Shown piece after piece: positions 19,056 to 31,468 of a stretch of 64,000 nt of DNA. The notes beneath the pieces are model-generated. The model did no database searches. It was not told the origin of the DNA and was given only the letters and a program-made list of their open reading frames with translations. The translations under genes were made by a program, and so were the position numbers. Origin of the DNA: Candidatus Sphingomonas phytovorans (GTDB lineage: Bacteria; Pseudomonadota; Alphaproteobacteria; Sphingomonadales; Sphingomonadaceae); assembly GCA_029202385.1 (NCBI GenBank), contig CP119314.1, positions 436,501 through 500,500 of the forward strand, written 5' to 3'. The stretch's first letter is position 1. Each line of letters starts with the position of its first letter.

Positions 19056-20510
19056 TCAGCTAAGGGCAGCCCAACGCTCAGCGAAGGCGGACCGCTCCGC
19101 ATCGGTCAGGTGGAGGCCGATCTTGCTTCGGCGAATCAGTGCGTCTTCCGGGGTGCGCGCCCATTCGCGACTCTTCATCCAGCGTGCTTCGATCTCGGTC
19201 AGGCCGCCGCCCAGGTCGGGGCCCATGCCGGCCGCATCCTTCACGTCGGCCAGCATCTCGGCCAGCATCGTGCCGTAGGCATGGGCCATGCGCCGGGAGC
19301 GTTCTTCGCCGAGGAACGGCCAGGTCTGGCGGACCTGCGCCAGGAAGAGAGGAAAATCGGGGACGGCACCGCCGGGAAAGACCCGCGCCCGAGTCACGGG
19401 ATGCGTGGTCAGCCCCAGCGGGGCGGAAAGCCTGCCGAGCGCTTCCTCGGCAAGATGCCGCGCAGTGGTGATCTTGCCGCCGAACACGCTGAGCAGGGCA
19501 GGGCCGTTCGTATCGAGTTCAAGCACATAATCACGCGTGACCGCCTTCGCCTCGCTCGCGCCGTCGTCGTAGAGCGGGCGGACGCCAGACCAGCTCGAGG
19601 TGACGTCGGCGGGCGTGATCTGCTTCGCGAAATGGCTGTTGGCCGCCTTGCAGAGATAGGCGATCTCGTCGGCGCTGATCTTTGCGTCCTCGGGATGGTC
19701 GACCGGGATATCCGTCGTGCCGATCTCGGTGAACGCCCCCTGATAGGGGATCGCGAAGACGATTCGGCGGTCGGGCAGCTGCAGGATATAGGCGTGGTCG
19801 CCGTCATAGAGCTTCGGCACGACGATGTGGCTGCCCTTGACCAGCCGGACGCCGCTCTTCGCGGTGATGCCGAGCGAGTCGAGCATCTGATGCACCCAGG
19901 GCCCGGCCGCGTTGACGATCGCGCGGGCCGAAACCTGCCGGCCGTCAGAAAGGCTTGCGTGCCACACATCGCCCTCTCGCCGCGCCGATTCGAGCGCGAC
20001 GCCAACCGCGATCTCCGCGCCGTTGTTCGCGGCATCGACGGCATTGAGAACGGTCAGCCGGGCATCGTCGACGAACGCATCGGAATAGACGAAGCCCCGG
20101 TTGCCGCCCTTGAGCGGTGCCGAATAGGCTCTGTCGCTCGCCCGCAGACCGCGTGAGCGGGGCAGGGACATCTTCCCGCCGAGCATATCATAGAGATAAA
20201 GGCCCAGCCGGATCATCCACCACGGGCGCACCGAGTTTTCCTGCGGCAGAACGAACAGCAGCGGGCGGATGATATGCGGCGCTGCGTGAATCAGCCGTTC
20301 GCGCTCGCGCAGCGCCTCGGCGACCAGCTTGAACTCGTAATATTCGAGATAGCGCAGCCCGCCATGGATCAGCTTGGTCGAGGCTGACGAGGTATGGCCG
20401 GCAAGGTCGTCGCGTTCGACGAGCAGCACCTTGAGGCCGAGCAGCGACGCCTCGCGCGCGATCGCGCAGCCATTGATGCCGCCGCCGATGATGAGGAGAT
20501 CATGGGTCAT
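19056..20510 (-). CDS. glpD: aerobic glycerol-3-phosphate dehydrogenase
   Basis: 484-residue FAD enzyme of the cytoplasmic membrane that oxidises glycerol-3-phosphate to dihydroxyacetone phosphate and feeds electrons to quinone. Motifs: the FAD site IIGGGINGCAIAREASLLG (about residues 6-24), SSASTKLIHGGLRYLE (41-56), AGPWVHQML and the C-terminal FGGKITTARHLAEEAL. The length matches GlpD (about 500). No glpK, glpF or glpR lies in the window. Confidence 0.94.
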   Translation of the reverse strand: MTHDLLIIGGGINGCAIAREASLLGLKVLLVERDDLAGHTSSASTKLIHGGLRYLEYYEFKLVAEALRERERLIHAAPHIIRPLLFVLPQENSVRPWWMIRLGLYLYDMLGGKMSLPRSRGLRASDRAYSAPLKGGNRGFVYSDAFVDDARLTVLNAVDAANNGAEIAVGVALESARREGDVWHASLSDGRQVSARAIVNAAGPWVHQMLDSLGITAKSGVRLVKGSHIVVPKLYDGDHAYILQLPDRRIVFAIPYQGAFTEIGTTDIPVDHPEDAKISADEIAYLCKAANSHFAKQITPADVTSSWSGVRPLYDDGASEAKAVTRDYVLELDTNGPALLSVFGGKITTARHLAEEALGRLSAPLGLTTHPVTRARVFPGGAVPDFPLFLAQVRQTWPFLGEERSRRMAHAYGTMLAEMLADVKDAAGMGPDLGGGLTEIEARWMKSREWARTPEDALIRRSKIGLHLTDAERSAFAERWAALS

Positions 20511-20559
20511 GATTGCCTTCTACCGATGGTCTGACCAATTTCTATAGCGGTGTGCGGAA

Positions 20560-21003
20560 TTACATCCTCAGGTTTGCCTCCGGCCTATTGGAATCATGTG
20601 GGAGCAAGCGCCAATCCAACCGGCATGTCGATGCGGTGCAGGGCACGGCAGACGCAATGTCCGAGGTGATGTCGCGCAGCGTGCCACATTTAGCCTGCGG
20701 ATCTGCTTTCACCAGGGTAAGCGGTAGCGGCTTAATCTCGGCGATGGCATGCATGTACAATTGCAGGTCCACCCGGTGGATGGGAGCGTCATTCCAGTAC
20801 AGATGACCGTCGCGGTCCAGTTCGATGAGGTTCCTGTTCTCGACGCCCATCGTTTGTCGTGTTGGTGCTGCCCATAGCTTGGCAGGAAGAGCGCAAGCCT
20901 CAGCCTTTGCCGCAAGATTCGTGTCGGGCGGAACCACAGGCGGCTGTGGCTCGCACGCCGTTGTCAACAGGCCTATAAATACCATTTTCGAAGAGATTCT
21001 CAT
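20560..21003 (-). CDS. putative lipoprotein with an ExbD/TolR-like periplasmic segment
   Basis: 147 residues. The N-terminus looks like a short lipoprotein signal (VFIGLLTTACEP, Cys at about 17). The middle part, NLIELDRDGHLYWNDAPI and LPLTLVKADPQAKCGTLRDI, resembles the periplasmic domain of ExbD/TolR (a dG.iyWN.....aDp.a pattern), but the usual ExbD membrane helix is missing. C-terminal CTASTCRLDW adds a likely disulfide. An in-frame ATG at 20985 is an alternative start. It is codirectional with glpD but diverges from rpsL. Function unknown. Confidence 0.6.
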   Translation of the reverse strand: MRISSKMVFIGLLTTACEPQPPVVPPDTNLAAKAEACALPAKLWAAPTRQTMGVENRNLIELDRDGHLYWNDAPIHRVDLQLYMHAIAEIKPLPLTLVKADPQAKCGTLRDITSDIASAVPCTASTCRLDWRLLPHDSNRPEANLRM

Positions 21004-21076
21004 GTCGCGATGTTTGCGCCTTTGAATTCATCGCGACAATGGTGGCTCGATATCGTCAGAGTCGTCCGAGGCGCTG

Positions 21077-21105
21077 TTGACCGCCTCCGAGTCGGCCTGT
21101 ATAGG
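21077..21105 (+). promoter_or_regulatory. sigma70-type promoter for the str operon
   Basis: TTGACC (21077-21082), 17-nt spacer, TATAGG (21100-21105). It gives a leader of about 150 nt before rpsL. This is the best match in the 21004-21261 gap, which otherwise holds no gene. Confidence 0.6.
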
Positions 21106-21261
21106 CGCCGCTGCCCTGACGGGACTCCTGTCGGGACAAGCTTGAACATTGCTGGATGCATTCCAGGGCCCGGGGGGTCGAAAGTCCACCCAGCGGTCCT
21201 TTTTGTATTCCCGAGCGTCATGGCTCCAGCAAAGTAACCACAGTCTAAGGTGAAGAGATTC

Positions 21262-21633
21262 ATGCCGACGATTAACCAGCTGGTCCGCAAGGGCCGCGAC
21301 CCGCAGAAGGCCAAGTCAAAGGTCCCTGCAATGGAGCAGAACCCGCAGAAGCGCGGCGTCTGCACCCGCGTCTACACGACGACTCCGAAGAAGCCGAATT
21401 CGGCTCTGCGCAAGGTTGCCAAGGTCCGCCTGACCAACCAGCGCGAAGTCATCAGCTACATCCCCGGCGAGGGGCACAACCTCCAGGAGCACTCAGTGGT
21501 GCTGATCCGTGGCGGCCGCGTTCGCGACCTTCCCGGCGTCCGCTATCATGTTCTCCGCGGCGTGCTCGATACGCAGGGCGTGAAGGATCGTCGCCAGTCG
21601 CGTTCCAAGTACGGCGCAAAGCGTCCGAAGTAA
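21262..21633 (+). CDS. rpsL: 30S ribosomal protein S12
   Basis: 123 residues; decoding-centre protein of the small subunit. [14 protein letters not shown] holds the conserved Lys 43/44 region. At position 88, where E. coli has Lys, this protein has Arg ([13 protein letters not shown]), a change linked to streptomycin resistance in several bacteria. A GTG four codons upstream is in frame, but [12 protein letters not shown] is the universal start. It heads the str operon rpsL-rpsG-fusA-tuf. Confidence 0.98.
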   Translation: MPTINQLVRKGRDPQKAKSKVPAMEQNPQKRGVCTRVYTTTPKKPNSALRKVAKVRLTNQREVISYIPGEGHNLQEHSVVLIRGGRVRDLPGVRYHVLRGVLDTQGVKDRRQSRSKYGAKRPK

Positions 21634-21688
21634 GCCGGTCGGCCTGATTGGCCGACCCCTCAAGGCTGAAGTTTAGAAGGAAATTGAA

Positions 21689-22159
21689 ATGGCACGTCGT
21701 CGTCGTCCCGAAAAGCGGGTCATCCTGCCTGATCCCCAATATGGTGATGAGGTCCTCTCCAAGTTCATGAACAGCGTCATGCTGGACGGCAAGAAGTCCG
21801 TCGCCGAACTGATCGTCTATGGCGCCCTCGCAACCGTCGAGCAGCGCGCGAAGAAGGATCCGATCGGCGTGTTTCACGAGGCGCTCGCCAACGTTAAGCC
21901 GGGTATCGAGGTCCGTTCGCGCCGCGTCGGCGGTGCGACCTACCAGGTTCCCGTCGAGGTGCGCCCCGAGCGCGCCCAGGCGCTGGCCATCCGCTGGCTG
22001 ATTTCCGCCGCCCGTGCGCGGTCGGAGAACACCATGTCGGCACGCTTGTCGGGCGAGTTGATGGATGCCGCCAACAACCGCGGCAACGCGGTGAAGAAGC
22101 GCGAAGACACCCATCGTATGGCCGAGGCGAACCGCGCCTTCAGCCACTACCGCTGGTAA
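21689..22159 (+). CDS. rpsG: 30S ribosomal protein S7
   Basis: 156 residues; organises the 3' domain of 16S rRNA and lines the E site. Starts [10 protein letters not shown] and ends [15 protein letters not shown], both standard. A run of A/G (GAAGGAAATTGAA) precedes the ATG as ribosome binding site. 55 nt after rpsL; in E. coli S7 represses its own operon by binding the rpsL-rpsG gap, a spacing too short here to judge. Confidence 0.98.
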   Translation: MARRRRPEKRVILPDPQYGDEVLSKFMNSVMLDGKKSVAELIVYGALATVEQRAKKDPIGVFHEALANVKPGIEVRSRRVGGATYQVPVEVRPERAQALAIRWLISAARARSENTMSARLSGELMDAANNRGNAVKKREDTHRMAEANRAFSHYRW

Positions 22160-22228
22160 TAAAACCTCCTATATTGTGAAGGTCGGGGACGATCCCCGGC
22201 CTCCTACATCGCTAAGGAAAATCCGATC

Positions 22229-24304
<2,076 letters not shown>

Positions 24305-24380
24305 TCCAAAATCAGTCGCTAAAGGGCCGCGTCCGCGCGGCTCCGCAGCGACCCCGGAATGTGAATAAGAAGAGGCGAAA

Positions 24381-25571
24381 ATGGCAAAAGCAAAGTTTGA
24401 GCGGACGAAGCCGCATCTCAACATCGGCACCATCGGTCACGTCGACCATGGCAAGACGTCGCTGACGGCCGCGATCACCAAGGTGCTCGCCGAGACCGGT
24501 GGCGCCACCTTCACGAGCTACGACAACATCGACAAGGCGCCGGAAGAGCGCGAGCGCGGCATCACCATCTCGACCGCACACGTCGAGTATGAGACCGAGA
24601 AGCGTCACTATGCGCACGTCGATTGCCCGGGCCACGCCGATTATGTGAAGAACATGATCACCGGCGCAGCCCAGATGGACGGCGCGATCCTGGTCGTGTC
24701 CGCCACCGACGGCCCGATGCCGCAGACCCGCGAGCACATCCTGCTCGCACGTCAGGTCGGCGTGCCGGCGATGGTCGTGTTCATGAACAAGGTTGATCTG
24801 GTCGACGACGCCGAGATCCTCGAGCTGGTCGAGCTGGAAATCCGCGAGCTGCTCAGCTCGTACGACTTCCCGGGCGACGATATCCCCGTGATCCCGGGTT
24901 CGGCCGTTGCCGCGCTGACCGACAAGACGCCTGAGATCGGCCATGACGCCGTGCTCAAGCTGATGGCGGCTGTTGACGAGTACATCCCGCAGCCCGAGCG
25001 TCCGCTCGACAAGCCGTTCATGATGCCGATCGAGGACGTGTTCTCGATCTCGGGTCGCGGCACCGTCGTGACCGGCCGCGTCGAGACCGGCATCGTCAAG
25101 GTTGGCGAGGAAGTCGAGATCGTCGGCATCCACGACACCCGCAAGACCACGGTCACGGGCGTCGAGATGTTCCGCAAGCTGCTCGACCAGGGCCAGGCCG
25201 GCGACAATGTCGGCGCGCTGATCCGTGGCGTTGCGCGCGACGAAGTCGAGCGTGGCCAGGTTCTCTGCAAGCCGGGCTCGATCAAGCCGCACACCGACTT
25301 CCAGTCGGAAGTGTACGTGCTGTCGAAGGACGAAGGTGGCCGTCACACGCCGTTCTTCGCCAACTATCGTCCGCAGTTCTACTTCCGTACCACGGACGTG
25401 ACCGGCACCGTTGAGCTGCCTGAGGGCACCGAGATGGTCATGCCGGGCGACAACGTCGCGCTGGGCGTCAAGCTCATCGCGCCGATCGCCATGGACGTCG
25501 GCCAGCGCTTCACCATTCGCGAAGGCGGTCGTACCGTCGGCGCAGGGGTTGTCAGCGGCATCTCTAAGTAA
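24381..25571 (+). CDS. tuf: elongation factor Tu
   Basis: 396-residue GTPase that brings aminoacyl-tRNA to the ribosome. [10 protein letters not shown] (about residues 18-27), the switch I segment [18 protein letters not shown] and NKVD are all intact, and the C-terminal domain ends [10 protein letters not shown]. It is the only tuf in this window; many proteobacteria carry a second copy elsewhere. GAAGAGGCGAAA precedes the start. A strong hairpin (25584-25614) follows. Confidence 0.98.
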   Translation: MAKAKFERTKPHLNIGTIGHVDHGKTSLTAAITKVLAETGGATFTSYDNIDKAPEERERGITISTAHVEYETEKRHYAHVDCPGHADYVKNMITGAAQMDGAILVVSATDGPMPQTREHILLARQVGVPAMVVFMNKVDLVDDAEILELVELEIRELLSSYDFPGDDIPVIPGSAVAALTDKTPEIGHDAVLKLMAAVDEYIPQPERPLDKPFMMPIEDVFSISGRGTVVTGRVETGIVKVGEEVEIVGIHDTRKTTVTGVEMFRKLLDQGQAGDNVGALIRGVARDEVERGQVLCKPGSIKPHTDFQSEVYVLSKDEGGRHTPFFANYRPQFYFRTTDVTGTVELPEGTEMVMPGDNVALGVKLIAPIAMDVGQRFTIREGGRTVGAGVVSGISK

Positions 25572-25583
25572 TATAGGCGCGCC

Positions 25584-25614
25584 ACCGCCCGATTCCCTGT
25601 GGGAGTCGGGCGGT
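25584..25614 (+). terminator. hairpin after tuf
   Basis: 14-bp stem (25584-25597 with 25601-25614, one G-T wobble) and a 3-nt loop, 12 nt after the tuf stop. There is no real U tract (TGCTATTTC follows), so it may be a partial terminator or an mRNA 3'-end stabiliser between str and S10 genes. Confidence 0.5.
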
Positions 25615-25679
25615 TGCTATTTCAGTGAACAATGGTTCGGTTGTCCTCGGGCAACCCGCTCTTTCGCATCGGTAGGGTT

Positions 25680-25991
25680 ATGGAAACGCAGAATATTCGG
25701 ATTCGTCTGAAGGCATTCGATCATCGTGTGCTCGATCAGGCCACCGGCGACATCGCCGACACGGCGCGCCGCACTGGCGCACTCATCCGCGGTCCCATTC
25801 CCCTCCCGACGCGCATCGAGAAGTTCACGGTGAACCGCGGGCCGCACATCGACAAGAAGTCGCGTGAGCAGTTCGAGGTCCGTACCTACAAGCGGATGCT
25901 GGACATTGTTCAGCCGACCCCGCAGACGGTGGACGCGCTGATGAAGCTCGATCTCGCCGCGGGTGTAGACGTGGAGATCAAGCTGGCCTAA
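25680..25991 (+). CDS. rpsJ: 30S ribosomal protein S10 (NusE)
   Basis: 103 residues, the normal length. Starts [31 protein letters not shown] and the end [17 protein letters not shown] are standard. Besides its ribosomal role S10 joins NusB in antitermination. The open frame begins 16 codons earlier, but AGGG just upstream of the ATG at 25680 and homology fix the start. It is separated from rplC by 209 nt, unlike the compact E. coli S10 operon. Confidence 0.97.
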   Translation: METQNIRIRLKAFDHRVLDQATGDIADTARRTGALIRGPIPLPTRIEKFTVNRGPHIDKKSREQFEVRTYKRMLDIVQPTPQTVDALMKLDLAAGVDVEIKLA

Positions 25992-26153
25992 AGGCCGCGC
26001 TCCAATACGAGATTCGGTTTCGCCACGGCGGAGCCTGATAGGGATACCGCCCGGCTTGCCGGGGTCTGCGTCCCCCGTCACGCCTGATCCTCTTTTCGAA
26101 GGGGGCGGGCACCAGCCCGGGACGGGGCACGCATTATATTTTGGGCTGACACG

Positions 26154-26177
26154 CCCGTCGGAAATGGTTCCGGCGGG
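26154..26177 (+). promoter_or_regulatory. hairpin in the rpsJ-rplC leader
   Basis: 10-bp stem CCCGTCGGAA/TTCCGGCGGG (one T-G wobble) with a 4-nt loop, 24 nt before the rplC start. The whole gap 25992-26200 has no gene and several GC-rich hairpins. An r-protein (for example L4) binding leader is possible but not shown. Confidence 0.35.
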
Positions 26178-26200
26178 CCTCTGTAATGGGAGCAAGGATC

Positions 26201-26956
26201 ATGCGCACTGGCGTGATCGCGAAGAAAATGGGGATGACCCGCTTGTTCCAGGACGATGGGCGCCATGTGCCCGTGACCGTTCTGGCACTGGAAAATCTGC
26301 AGGTAGTGGCCGTTCGCGAGGCCGACCGTGATGGTTATACCGCTGTCCAGCTTGGTGCTGGTACCGCCAAGGCGAAAAATGTCGCCAAGCCGCAGCGCGG
26401 CCACTTCGGCAAGGCCGAAGTTGAGCTCAAGGCGAAGCTGGCTGAATTCCGCGTCGCTGACGACGCCGTGCTCGAAGTGGGCGCCGAGATTTCGGCCGAC
26501 CATTATGTCGCTGGCCAGATCGTCGACATCCAGGGCGTGACCCAGGGTAAGGGTTTCGCGGGCGGCATGAAGCGTTGGGGCTTCGGCGGTCTGCGCGCCA
26601 CCCACGGCGTTTCCGTCTCGCACCGTTCGCTCGGTTCGACCGGTCAGCGTCAGGATCCGGGCAAGGTCTTCAAGAACAAGAAGATGGCCGGCCAGATGGG
26701 TGACAAGAACCGCACCCAGCAGAATCTCGAAATCGTATCAACCGACGCCGAGCGCGGCCTGATCTTCGTCAAGGGCTCGGTGCCCGGCTCGAAGGGTGGC
26801 TGGCTCCTCGTCAAGGACGCCGTCAAGGTCGCGCGTCACGCCGATGCGCCGTACCCGGCCGGCCTGAAGGCCGCTGCCAACAGCAACACCGCTCCCGCCG
26901 AGACGCCCGCCGAAGAGACGGCTGCTCCGGAAGCGACCGAAGGCCAGGAGGGCTGA
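26201..26956 (+). CDS. rplC: 50S ribosomal protein L3
   Basis: 251 residues. [20 protein letters not shown] and the central loop [20 protein letters not shown], with the Gln methylated in other species ([19 protein letters not shown]), are clear. The C-terminus carries an Ala/Pro/Glu/Thr tail of about 30 residues beyond the bacterial core. The ATG five codons after the ORF start is chosen from homology and the GGGAGC upstream. It begins the S10-type operon with rplD 2 nt behind. Confidence 0.97.
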   Translation: MRTGVIAKKMGMTRLFQDDGRHVPVTVLALENLQVVAVREADRDGYTAVQLGAGTAKAKNVAKPQRGHFGKAEVELKAKLAEFRVADDAVLEVGAEISADHYVAGQIVDIQGVTQGKGFAGGMKRWGFGGLRATHGVSVSHRSLGSTGQRQDPGKVFKNKKMAGQMGDKNRTQQNLEIVSTDAERGLIFVKGSVPGSKGGWLLVKDAVKVARHADAPYPAGLKAAANSNTAPAETPAEETAAPEATEGQEG

Positions 26957-26958
26957 AC

Positions 26959-27588
26959 ATGAAGGTCACTATTCAGTCCTTCGACGCAGCGGCGAAAGCC
27001 GGCGATATCGAGCTCAACGACGAGGTCTTCGGCCTCGATCCGCGCGCCGACATCCTGCACCGCGTCGTCACCTGGCAGCTCGAGAAGCGTCGTGCCACGG
27101 CGCGCGGCACTCGTGAGCGCGCCGACGTTGCCCGTACCGGCAAGAAGTTCGGTCGCCAGAAGGGTGGCGGTACTGCTCGTCACGGCGATCGTCGCGCACC
27201 GACTTTCGTTGGTGGTGGTAAGGCTCACGGCGCCCGCGTCCGTGATTTCAATCCGTCGCTGAACAAGAAGATCCGCGCTCTCGGTCTGCGCATGGCGCTT
27301 TCGAGTCACGCCAAGGCCGGCTCGCTGATCGTCATGGACAGCCTGACCGTCAAGGACAGCAAGACCAAGGCGCTGACCGCTGATCTGACGAAGCTCGGCT
27401 TCGGCAAGACCGCGCTGGTGATCGACGGCGATGCGGTCGAGACGAGCTTCGCGCTCGCTGCCGGCAACCTTCGTCAGATCAACGTTCTGCCGGCGGCCGG
27501 TGCCAACGTCTACGACATCCTGAAGCATGACACGCTGGTGCTGACGCGCGCTGCTGTCGAAAAGCTGGAGGCGCGCTTCAATGGCTAA
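26959..27588 (+). CDS. rplD: 50S ribosomal protein L4
   Basis: 209 residues. The extended loop reaching into the exit tunnel is visible: [20 protein letters not shown] (about residues 58-77). In E. coli L4 also represses the S10 operon. Two bases separate it from rplC, and its end overlaps rplW by 8 nt. Confidence 0.97.
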   Translation: MKVTIQSFDAAAKAGDIELNDEVFGLDPRADILHRVVTWQLEKRRATARGTRERADVARTGKKFGRQKGGGTARHGDRRAPTFVGGGKAHGARVRDFNPSLNKKIRALGLRMALSSHAKAGSLIVMDSLTVKDSKTKALTADLTKLGFGKTALVIDGDAVETSFALAAGNLRQINVLPAAGANVYDILKHDTLVLTRAAVEKLEARFNG

Positions 27589-27898
27589 GAAGCAAAAAGG
27601 CGAGATCGACGTCCGTCATTATGACGTGATTGTCGCGCCGCACATCACCGAGAAGGCGACCCTGCTCAGCGAGCAGAACGCCGTCGTGTTCAAGGTCGCC
27701 GGCGATGCGACCAAGCCCGAGATCAAGGCCGCCGTCGAGGCGCTGTTCTCGGTCAAGGTCACCGGCGTGAACACGATTGTCCAGAAGGGCAAGACGAAGA
27801 AGTGGAAGGGCGTTCCCTATACGCGCTCCGACATGAAGAAGGCGATTGTGACGCTGGCTGACGGCCAGTCGATCGACGTGACGACGGGGATCCAGTAA
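27581..27898 (+). CDS. rplW: 50S ribosomal protein L23
   Basis: 105 residues; sits at the tunnel exit and docks trigger factor and [23 protein letters not shown] and the basic loop [15 protein letters not shown] are standard. Overlaps rplD by 8 nt and shares one base with the rplB start. Confidence 0.97.
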   Translation: MAKKQKGEIDVRHYDVIVAPHITEKATLLSEQNAVVFKVAGDATKPEIKAAVEALFSVKVTGVNTIVQKGKTKKWKGVPYTRSDMKKAIVTLADGQSIDVTTGIQ

Positions 27899-28734
27899 TG
27901 GCACTTAAGCATTACAACCCGACCAGCCCGGCACGACGTGGTCTTATCCTCGTCGACCGCAGCGGTCTGCACAAGGGCGGCCCGATCAAGGCGCTGACCG
28001 AAGGCAAGCGCAAGACTGGCGGCCGCAACAACAAGGGTCATGTGACCTCGCGCGGCATCGCCGGCGGCCACAAGCAGCGCTATCGTCTGATCGACTTCAA
28101 GCGTCGCAAGTGGGACGTGGACGGCACGGTCGAGCGGATCGAATATGATCCCAACCGCACCGCCTTCATCGCCCTGATCAAATATCCGGACGAAGAGCTC
28201 GCCTACATCATCGCGCCGCAGCGCCTCGCCGTCGGCGACAAGGTGGTTGCCGGCAAGAAGACCGACGTGAAGCCTGGCAACGCCATGGAACTCGGTCAGA
28301 TGCCGGTCGGCACGATCGTCCACAACGTCGAGATGAAGCCTGGCAAGGGTGGTCAGCTCGCACGGTCGGCCGGCACTTACGTGCAGGTCGTGGGTCGCGA
28401 CAAGGGCATGGTAATGGTTCGCCTCAACTCGGGCGAGCAGCGCTATATCCACTCGAACTGCATGGCGACCGTCGGTGCGGTGTCCAACCCGGACAACGGC
28501 AACACCAACCTCGCCAAGGCCGGCCGCAACCGTTGGCTGGGCAAGCGCCCGCTGACCCGCGGCGTCGCCAAGAACCCGGTCGACCATCCGCACGGCGGTG
28601 GTGAAGGCCGGACCTCGGGCGGCCGTCATCCGGTCACCCCGTGGGGCAAGCCGACCAAGGGTGCACGCACCCGTCACAACAAGGCGACCGACAAGATGAT
28701 CATCCGGTCGCGTCACGCGAAGAAGAAGGGCTAA
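27898..28734 (+). CDS. rplB: 50S ribosomal protein L2
   Basis: 278 residues; needed for subunit joining and peptidyl transfer. [20 protein letters not shown] and the C-terminal [20 protein letters not shown] with the conserved His are intact. The start overlaps the rplW stop (TAATG). Confidence 0.98.
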   Translation: MALKHYNPTSPARRGLILVDRSGLHKGGPIKALTEGKRKTGGRNNKGHVTSRGIAGGHKQRYRLIDFKRRKWDVDGTVERIEYDPNRTAFIALIKYPDEELAYIIAPQRLAVGDKVVAGKKTDVKPGNAMELGQMPVGTIVHNVEMKPGKGGQLARSAGTYVQVVGRDKGMVMVRLNSGEQRYIHSNCMATVGAVSNPDNGNTNLAKAGRNRWLGKRPLTRGVAKNPVDHPHGGGEGRTSGGRHPVTPWGKPTKGARTRHNKATDKMIIRSRHAKKKG

Positions 28735-28739
28735 CCGCA

Positions 28740-29015
28740 ATGGCTCGTTCCGTCTGGAAAGGTCCGTTTGTGGATCTTCACCTGCTCAAGAAGGCAGAGA
28801 CCGCGCAGGAAACCAACGCGCGTGCGCCGATCAAGACCTGGTCGCGCCGCTCCACGATCCTGCCGCAGTTCGTTGGCCTGACCTTCACCGTCTATAACGG
28901 TCGCAAGTTCGTGCCCGTGTCCGTCAACGAGGACATGGTCGGGATGAAGCTCGGCGAGTTCGCGCCGACGCGCTACTTCCCGGGGCACGCCGCCGACAAG
29001 AAGGGCAAGCGCTGA
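28740..29015 (+). CDS. rpsS: 30S ribosomal protein S19
   Basis: 91 residues, normal length. [20 protein letters not shown] and [19 protein letters not shown] are the family signatures. The longer open frame starting inside rplB is ruled out by homology. Five bases after rplB; its stop overlaps the rplV start. Confidence 0.98.
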   Translation: MARSVWKGPFVDLHLLKKAETAQETNARAPIKTWSRRSTILPQFVGLTFTVYNGRKFVPVSVNEDMVGMKLGEFAPTRYFPGHAADKKGKR

Positions 29016-29392
29016 TGTCGAAGGCAAAATCCCCCCGCAAGGTCGGTGAGAAGGAAGCTCTCTCGGTCGGTACGCAGATTCGCGGCTCGGCTCAGAAGCT
29101 CGGTCTCGTCGCTGCGCTGATCCGCAACAAGAAGGCCGGCGATGCGATGAACATCCTCGCCTTCTCGACCAAGGCAATGGCAGTCGATGCCCGCAAGGTT
29201 CTCGCCTCGGCGATCGCCAATGCTGAGAACAACCACAACCTCGATGTCGACGCGCTCGTCGTGTCGGAGGCTTCGGTTGGCAAGTCGATCGTCATGAAGC
29301 GTTTCGCGACCCGCGGTCGCGGCAAGTCCACGCGCATTCTCAAGCCGTTCTCACGGCTGCGGATCGTCGTGCGTGAGCAGGAAGAAGCATAA
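29015..29392 (+). CDS. rplV: 50S ribosomal protein L22
   Basis: 125 residues. The long beta hairpin that lines the exit tunnel is seen in the C-terminal half ([20 protein letters not shown]). One-base overlaps with rpsS and rpsC (TGATG/TAATG) mark tight coupling. Confidence 0.97.
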   Translation: MSKAKSPRKVGEKEALSVGTQIRGSAQKLGLVAALIRNKKAGDAMNILAFSTKAMAVDARKVLASAIANAENNHNLDVDALVVSEASVGKSIVMKRFATRGRGKSTRILKPFSRLRIVVREQEEA

Positions 29393-30087
29393 TGGGTCAG
29401 AAGAGCAATCCGATCGGTCTGCGTCTCCAGATCAACCGCACCTGGGACAGCCGCTGGTATGCGGAAGGCGCCGACTATGGCCGTCTTCTCCTCGAGGATC
29501 TGAAGATCCGCGCGTACATCATGAAGACGCTGCCCCAGGCGGCGATCTCCAAGGTCGTGATCGAGCGTCCGGCCAAGCTGTGCCGCGTTTCCATCTATGC
29601 CGCACGCCCCGGCGTGATCATCGGCAAGAAGGGTGCGGACATCGAGAAGCTGCGGCGTCTCCTCGGCAAGATGACCTCGTCCGACGTGTCGCTGAACATC
29701 GTCGAGATCCGCAAGCCTGAAGTCGACGCCAAGCTCGTTGCCCAGGGCATCGCCGATCAGCTCGAGCGTCGTATCGCTTTCCGTCGCGCCATGAAGCGTG
29801 CGGTTCAGTCGGCGATGCGTCTCGGCGCTGAAGGCATCCGGATCAATTGCGGTGGCCGCCTCGGCGGCGCCGAGATCGCCCGGTCCGAATGGTACCGAGA
29901 AGGCCGCGTTCCGCTGCACACGCTGCGCGCGAACGTCGACTATGCCGAAGCGCAGGCACACACCGCTTATGGCGTGTGCGGCGTGAAGGTGTGGATCTTC
30001 AAGGGCGAAATCCTGGGCCATGACCCGATGGCGCAGGACCGGATCATGATGGAGGCTCAAACCTCCGGCGTCCGTCCGGCGCGCTAA
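29392..30087 (+). CDS. rpsC: 30S ribosomal protein S3
   Basis: 231 residues with the KH domain motif [20 protein letters not shown] (about residues 69-88) and the basic [19 protein letters not shown] region of the mRNA entry site. Starts [20 protein letters not shown]. Begins on the last base of the rplV stop. Confidence 0.98.
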   Translation: MGQKSNPIGLRLQINRTWDSRWYAEGADYGRLLLEDLKIRAYIMKTLPQAAISKVVIERPAKLCRVSIYAARPGVIIGKKGADIEKLRRLLGKMTSSDVSLNIVEIRKPEVDAKLVAQGIADQLERRIAFRRAMKRAVQSAMRLGAEGIRINCGGRLGGAEIARSEWYREGRVPLHTLRANVDYAEAQAHTAYGVCGVKVWIFKGEILGHDPMAQDRIMMEAQTSGVRPAR

Positions 30088-30099
30088 GGAACAAGAGCA

Positions 30100-30534
30100 A
30101 TGCTGCAACCGAAAAAGACCAAGTTCCGCAAGGCCTTCAAGGGCCGGATCCATGGCGATGCCAAGGGCGGCACGACCCTCAACTTCGGCTCTTACGGGCT
30201 GAAGGCGATGGAGCCGGAGCGGATCACCGCACGCCAGATCGAGGCGGCTCGCCGCGCGATCACGCGTCACATCAAGCGCCAGGGGCGTTTGTGGATTCGC
30301 GTGTTCCCGGACGTTCCGGTCACGTCGAAGCCCGCCGAAGTCCGCATGGGCAAGGGCAAGGGTTCGCCCGAATATTGGGCCGCCCGGGTCAAGCCCGGCC
30401 GGATCCTGTTCGAGCTGGACGGAGTTCCTGGCGATATCGCGGCGGTGGCGTTCAGCCGCGCGGCGATGAAGCTGCCGATCAAGGTGAAGGTCGTTGCCCG
30501 TCTCGGCGACACCTCGCATCTGGGAGTTGCATAA
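30100..30534 (+). CDS. rplP: 50S ribosomal protein L16
   Basis: 144 residues; binds near the A-site tRNA elbow. [20 protein letters not shown] and [20 protein letters not shown] are diagnostic. 12 nt after rpsC. Confidence 0.98.
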   Translation: MLQPKKTKFRKAFKGRIHGDAKGGTTLNFGSYGLKAMEPERITARQIEAARRAITRHIKRQGRLWIRVFPDVPVTSKPAEVRMGKGKGSPEYWAARVKPGRILFELDGVPGDIAAVAFSRAAMKLPIKVKVVARLGDTSHLGVA

Positions 30535-30535
30535 G

Positions 30536-30754
30536 ATGAGCACGATCGACACCCGTCGCTCCGATCTCAAGGCGAAGACCGAAGACCAGCTCGACGAAGA
30601 GCTCGGCAACCTGAAGCGCGAGGCGTTCAATCTCCGCTTCCAGGCAGCCACGAACCAGCTCGAGAAGCCGAGCCGGGTGCGTGAGGTCCGCCGCGACATC
30701 GCTCGCATCAAGACCCTGCAGAGCCAGCGCGTGCGCTCGGCCGAAGCCAAGTAA
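30536..30754 (+). CDS. rpmC: 50S ribosomal protein L29
   Basis: 72 residues, two-helix protein at the tunnel exit; [24 protein letters not shown] core (here [17 protein letters not shown]) and [11 protein letters not shown] are seen. The open frame begins inside rplP, but GGGAG before the ATG at 30536 and homology give this start. Confidence 0.96.
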   Translation: MSTIDTRRSDLKAKTEDQLDEELGNLKREAFNLRFQAATNQLEKPSRVREVRRDIARIKTLQSQRVRSAEAK

Positions 30755-30765
30755 GGAAGAACGAC

Positions 30766-31038
30766 ATGCCGAAGCGCGTGCTGACCGGGGTGATCGTCTC
30801 GGACAAGACCGACAAGACGGTGGTGGTGAACGTTGAGCGTAAGGTGAAGCACCCGCTCTACGGCAAGATCATCCGTCGTACGAAGAAGTACCATGCCCAT
30901 GACGAGGGCAACGAGTTCAAGCAGGGCGAAACCGTGCGGATCGAAGAGACCGCGCCGATCTCCAAGCTGAAGTCCTGGAAGGTGATCGAGCGGGTCAACA
31001 CCCACGCGACCCCCGAGCGGGCAACCATCGACGGCTAA
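30766..31038 (+). CDS. rpsQ: 30S ribosomal protein S17
   Basis: 90 residues, OB-fold 16S rRNA-binding protein. [20 protein letters not shown] and [19 protein letters not shown] are standard. 11 nt after rpmC; 61 nt then separate it from rplN, the E. coli boundary between the S10 and spc operons, with no clear promoter or terminator. Confidence 0.97.
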   Translation: MPKRVLTGVIVSDKTDKTVVVNVERKVKHPLYGKIIRRTKKYHAHDEGNEFKQGETVRIEETAPISKLKSWKVIERVNTHATPERATIDG

Positions 31039-31099
31039 CGCCGACAGTTGAGGCGGGGTCCGGTCGGTATCGGCCCCAGAGTGAGAAGGAACCGGATCG

Positions 31100-31468
31100 A
31101 TGATCCAGATGCAATCCAATCTCGACGTCGCTGACAACAGCGGCGCGAAGCGGGTGCAGTGCATCAAGGTGCTTGGCGGATCCAAGCGCCGGACGGCAGG
31201 CGTCGGCGACATTATCGTCGTCAGCGTCAAGGAAGCGGCGCCGCGCGCCCGCGTGAAGAAGGGCGACGTGCATCGTGCCGTCATCGTGCGTACGGCGAAG
31301 GACATTCGCCGCGCCGACGGCACCGTGATCCGCTTCGATTCGAACGCGGCTGTGCTGGTCAACAAGAACGAGGAGCCGATCGGCACCCGTATCTTTGGCC
31401 CGGTGGTGCGCGAGCTCCGCGGCAAGAAGCACATGAAGATCATCAGCCTGGCGCCGGAGGTTCTGTAA
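31100..31468 (+). CDS. rplN: 50S ribosomal protein L14
   Basis: 122 residues. [20 protein letters not shown] and [20 protein letters not shown] are the family signatures. First gene of the classical spc block; its stop shares a base with the rplX start. Confidence 0.98.
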   Translation: MIQMQSNLDVADNSGAKRVQCIKVLGGSKRRTAGVGDIIVVSVKEAAPRARVKKGDVHRAVIVRTAKDIRRADGTVIRFDSNAAVLVNKNEEPIGTRIFGPVVRELRGKKHMKIISLAPEVL

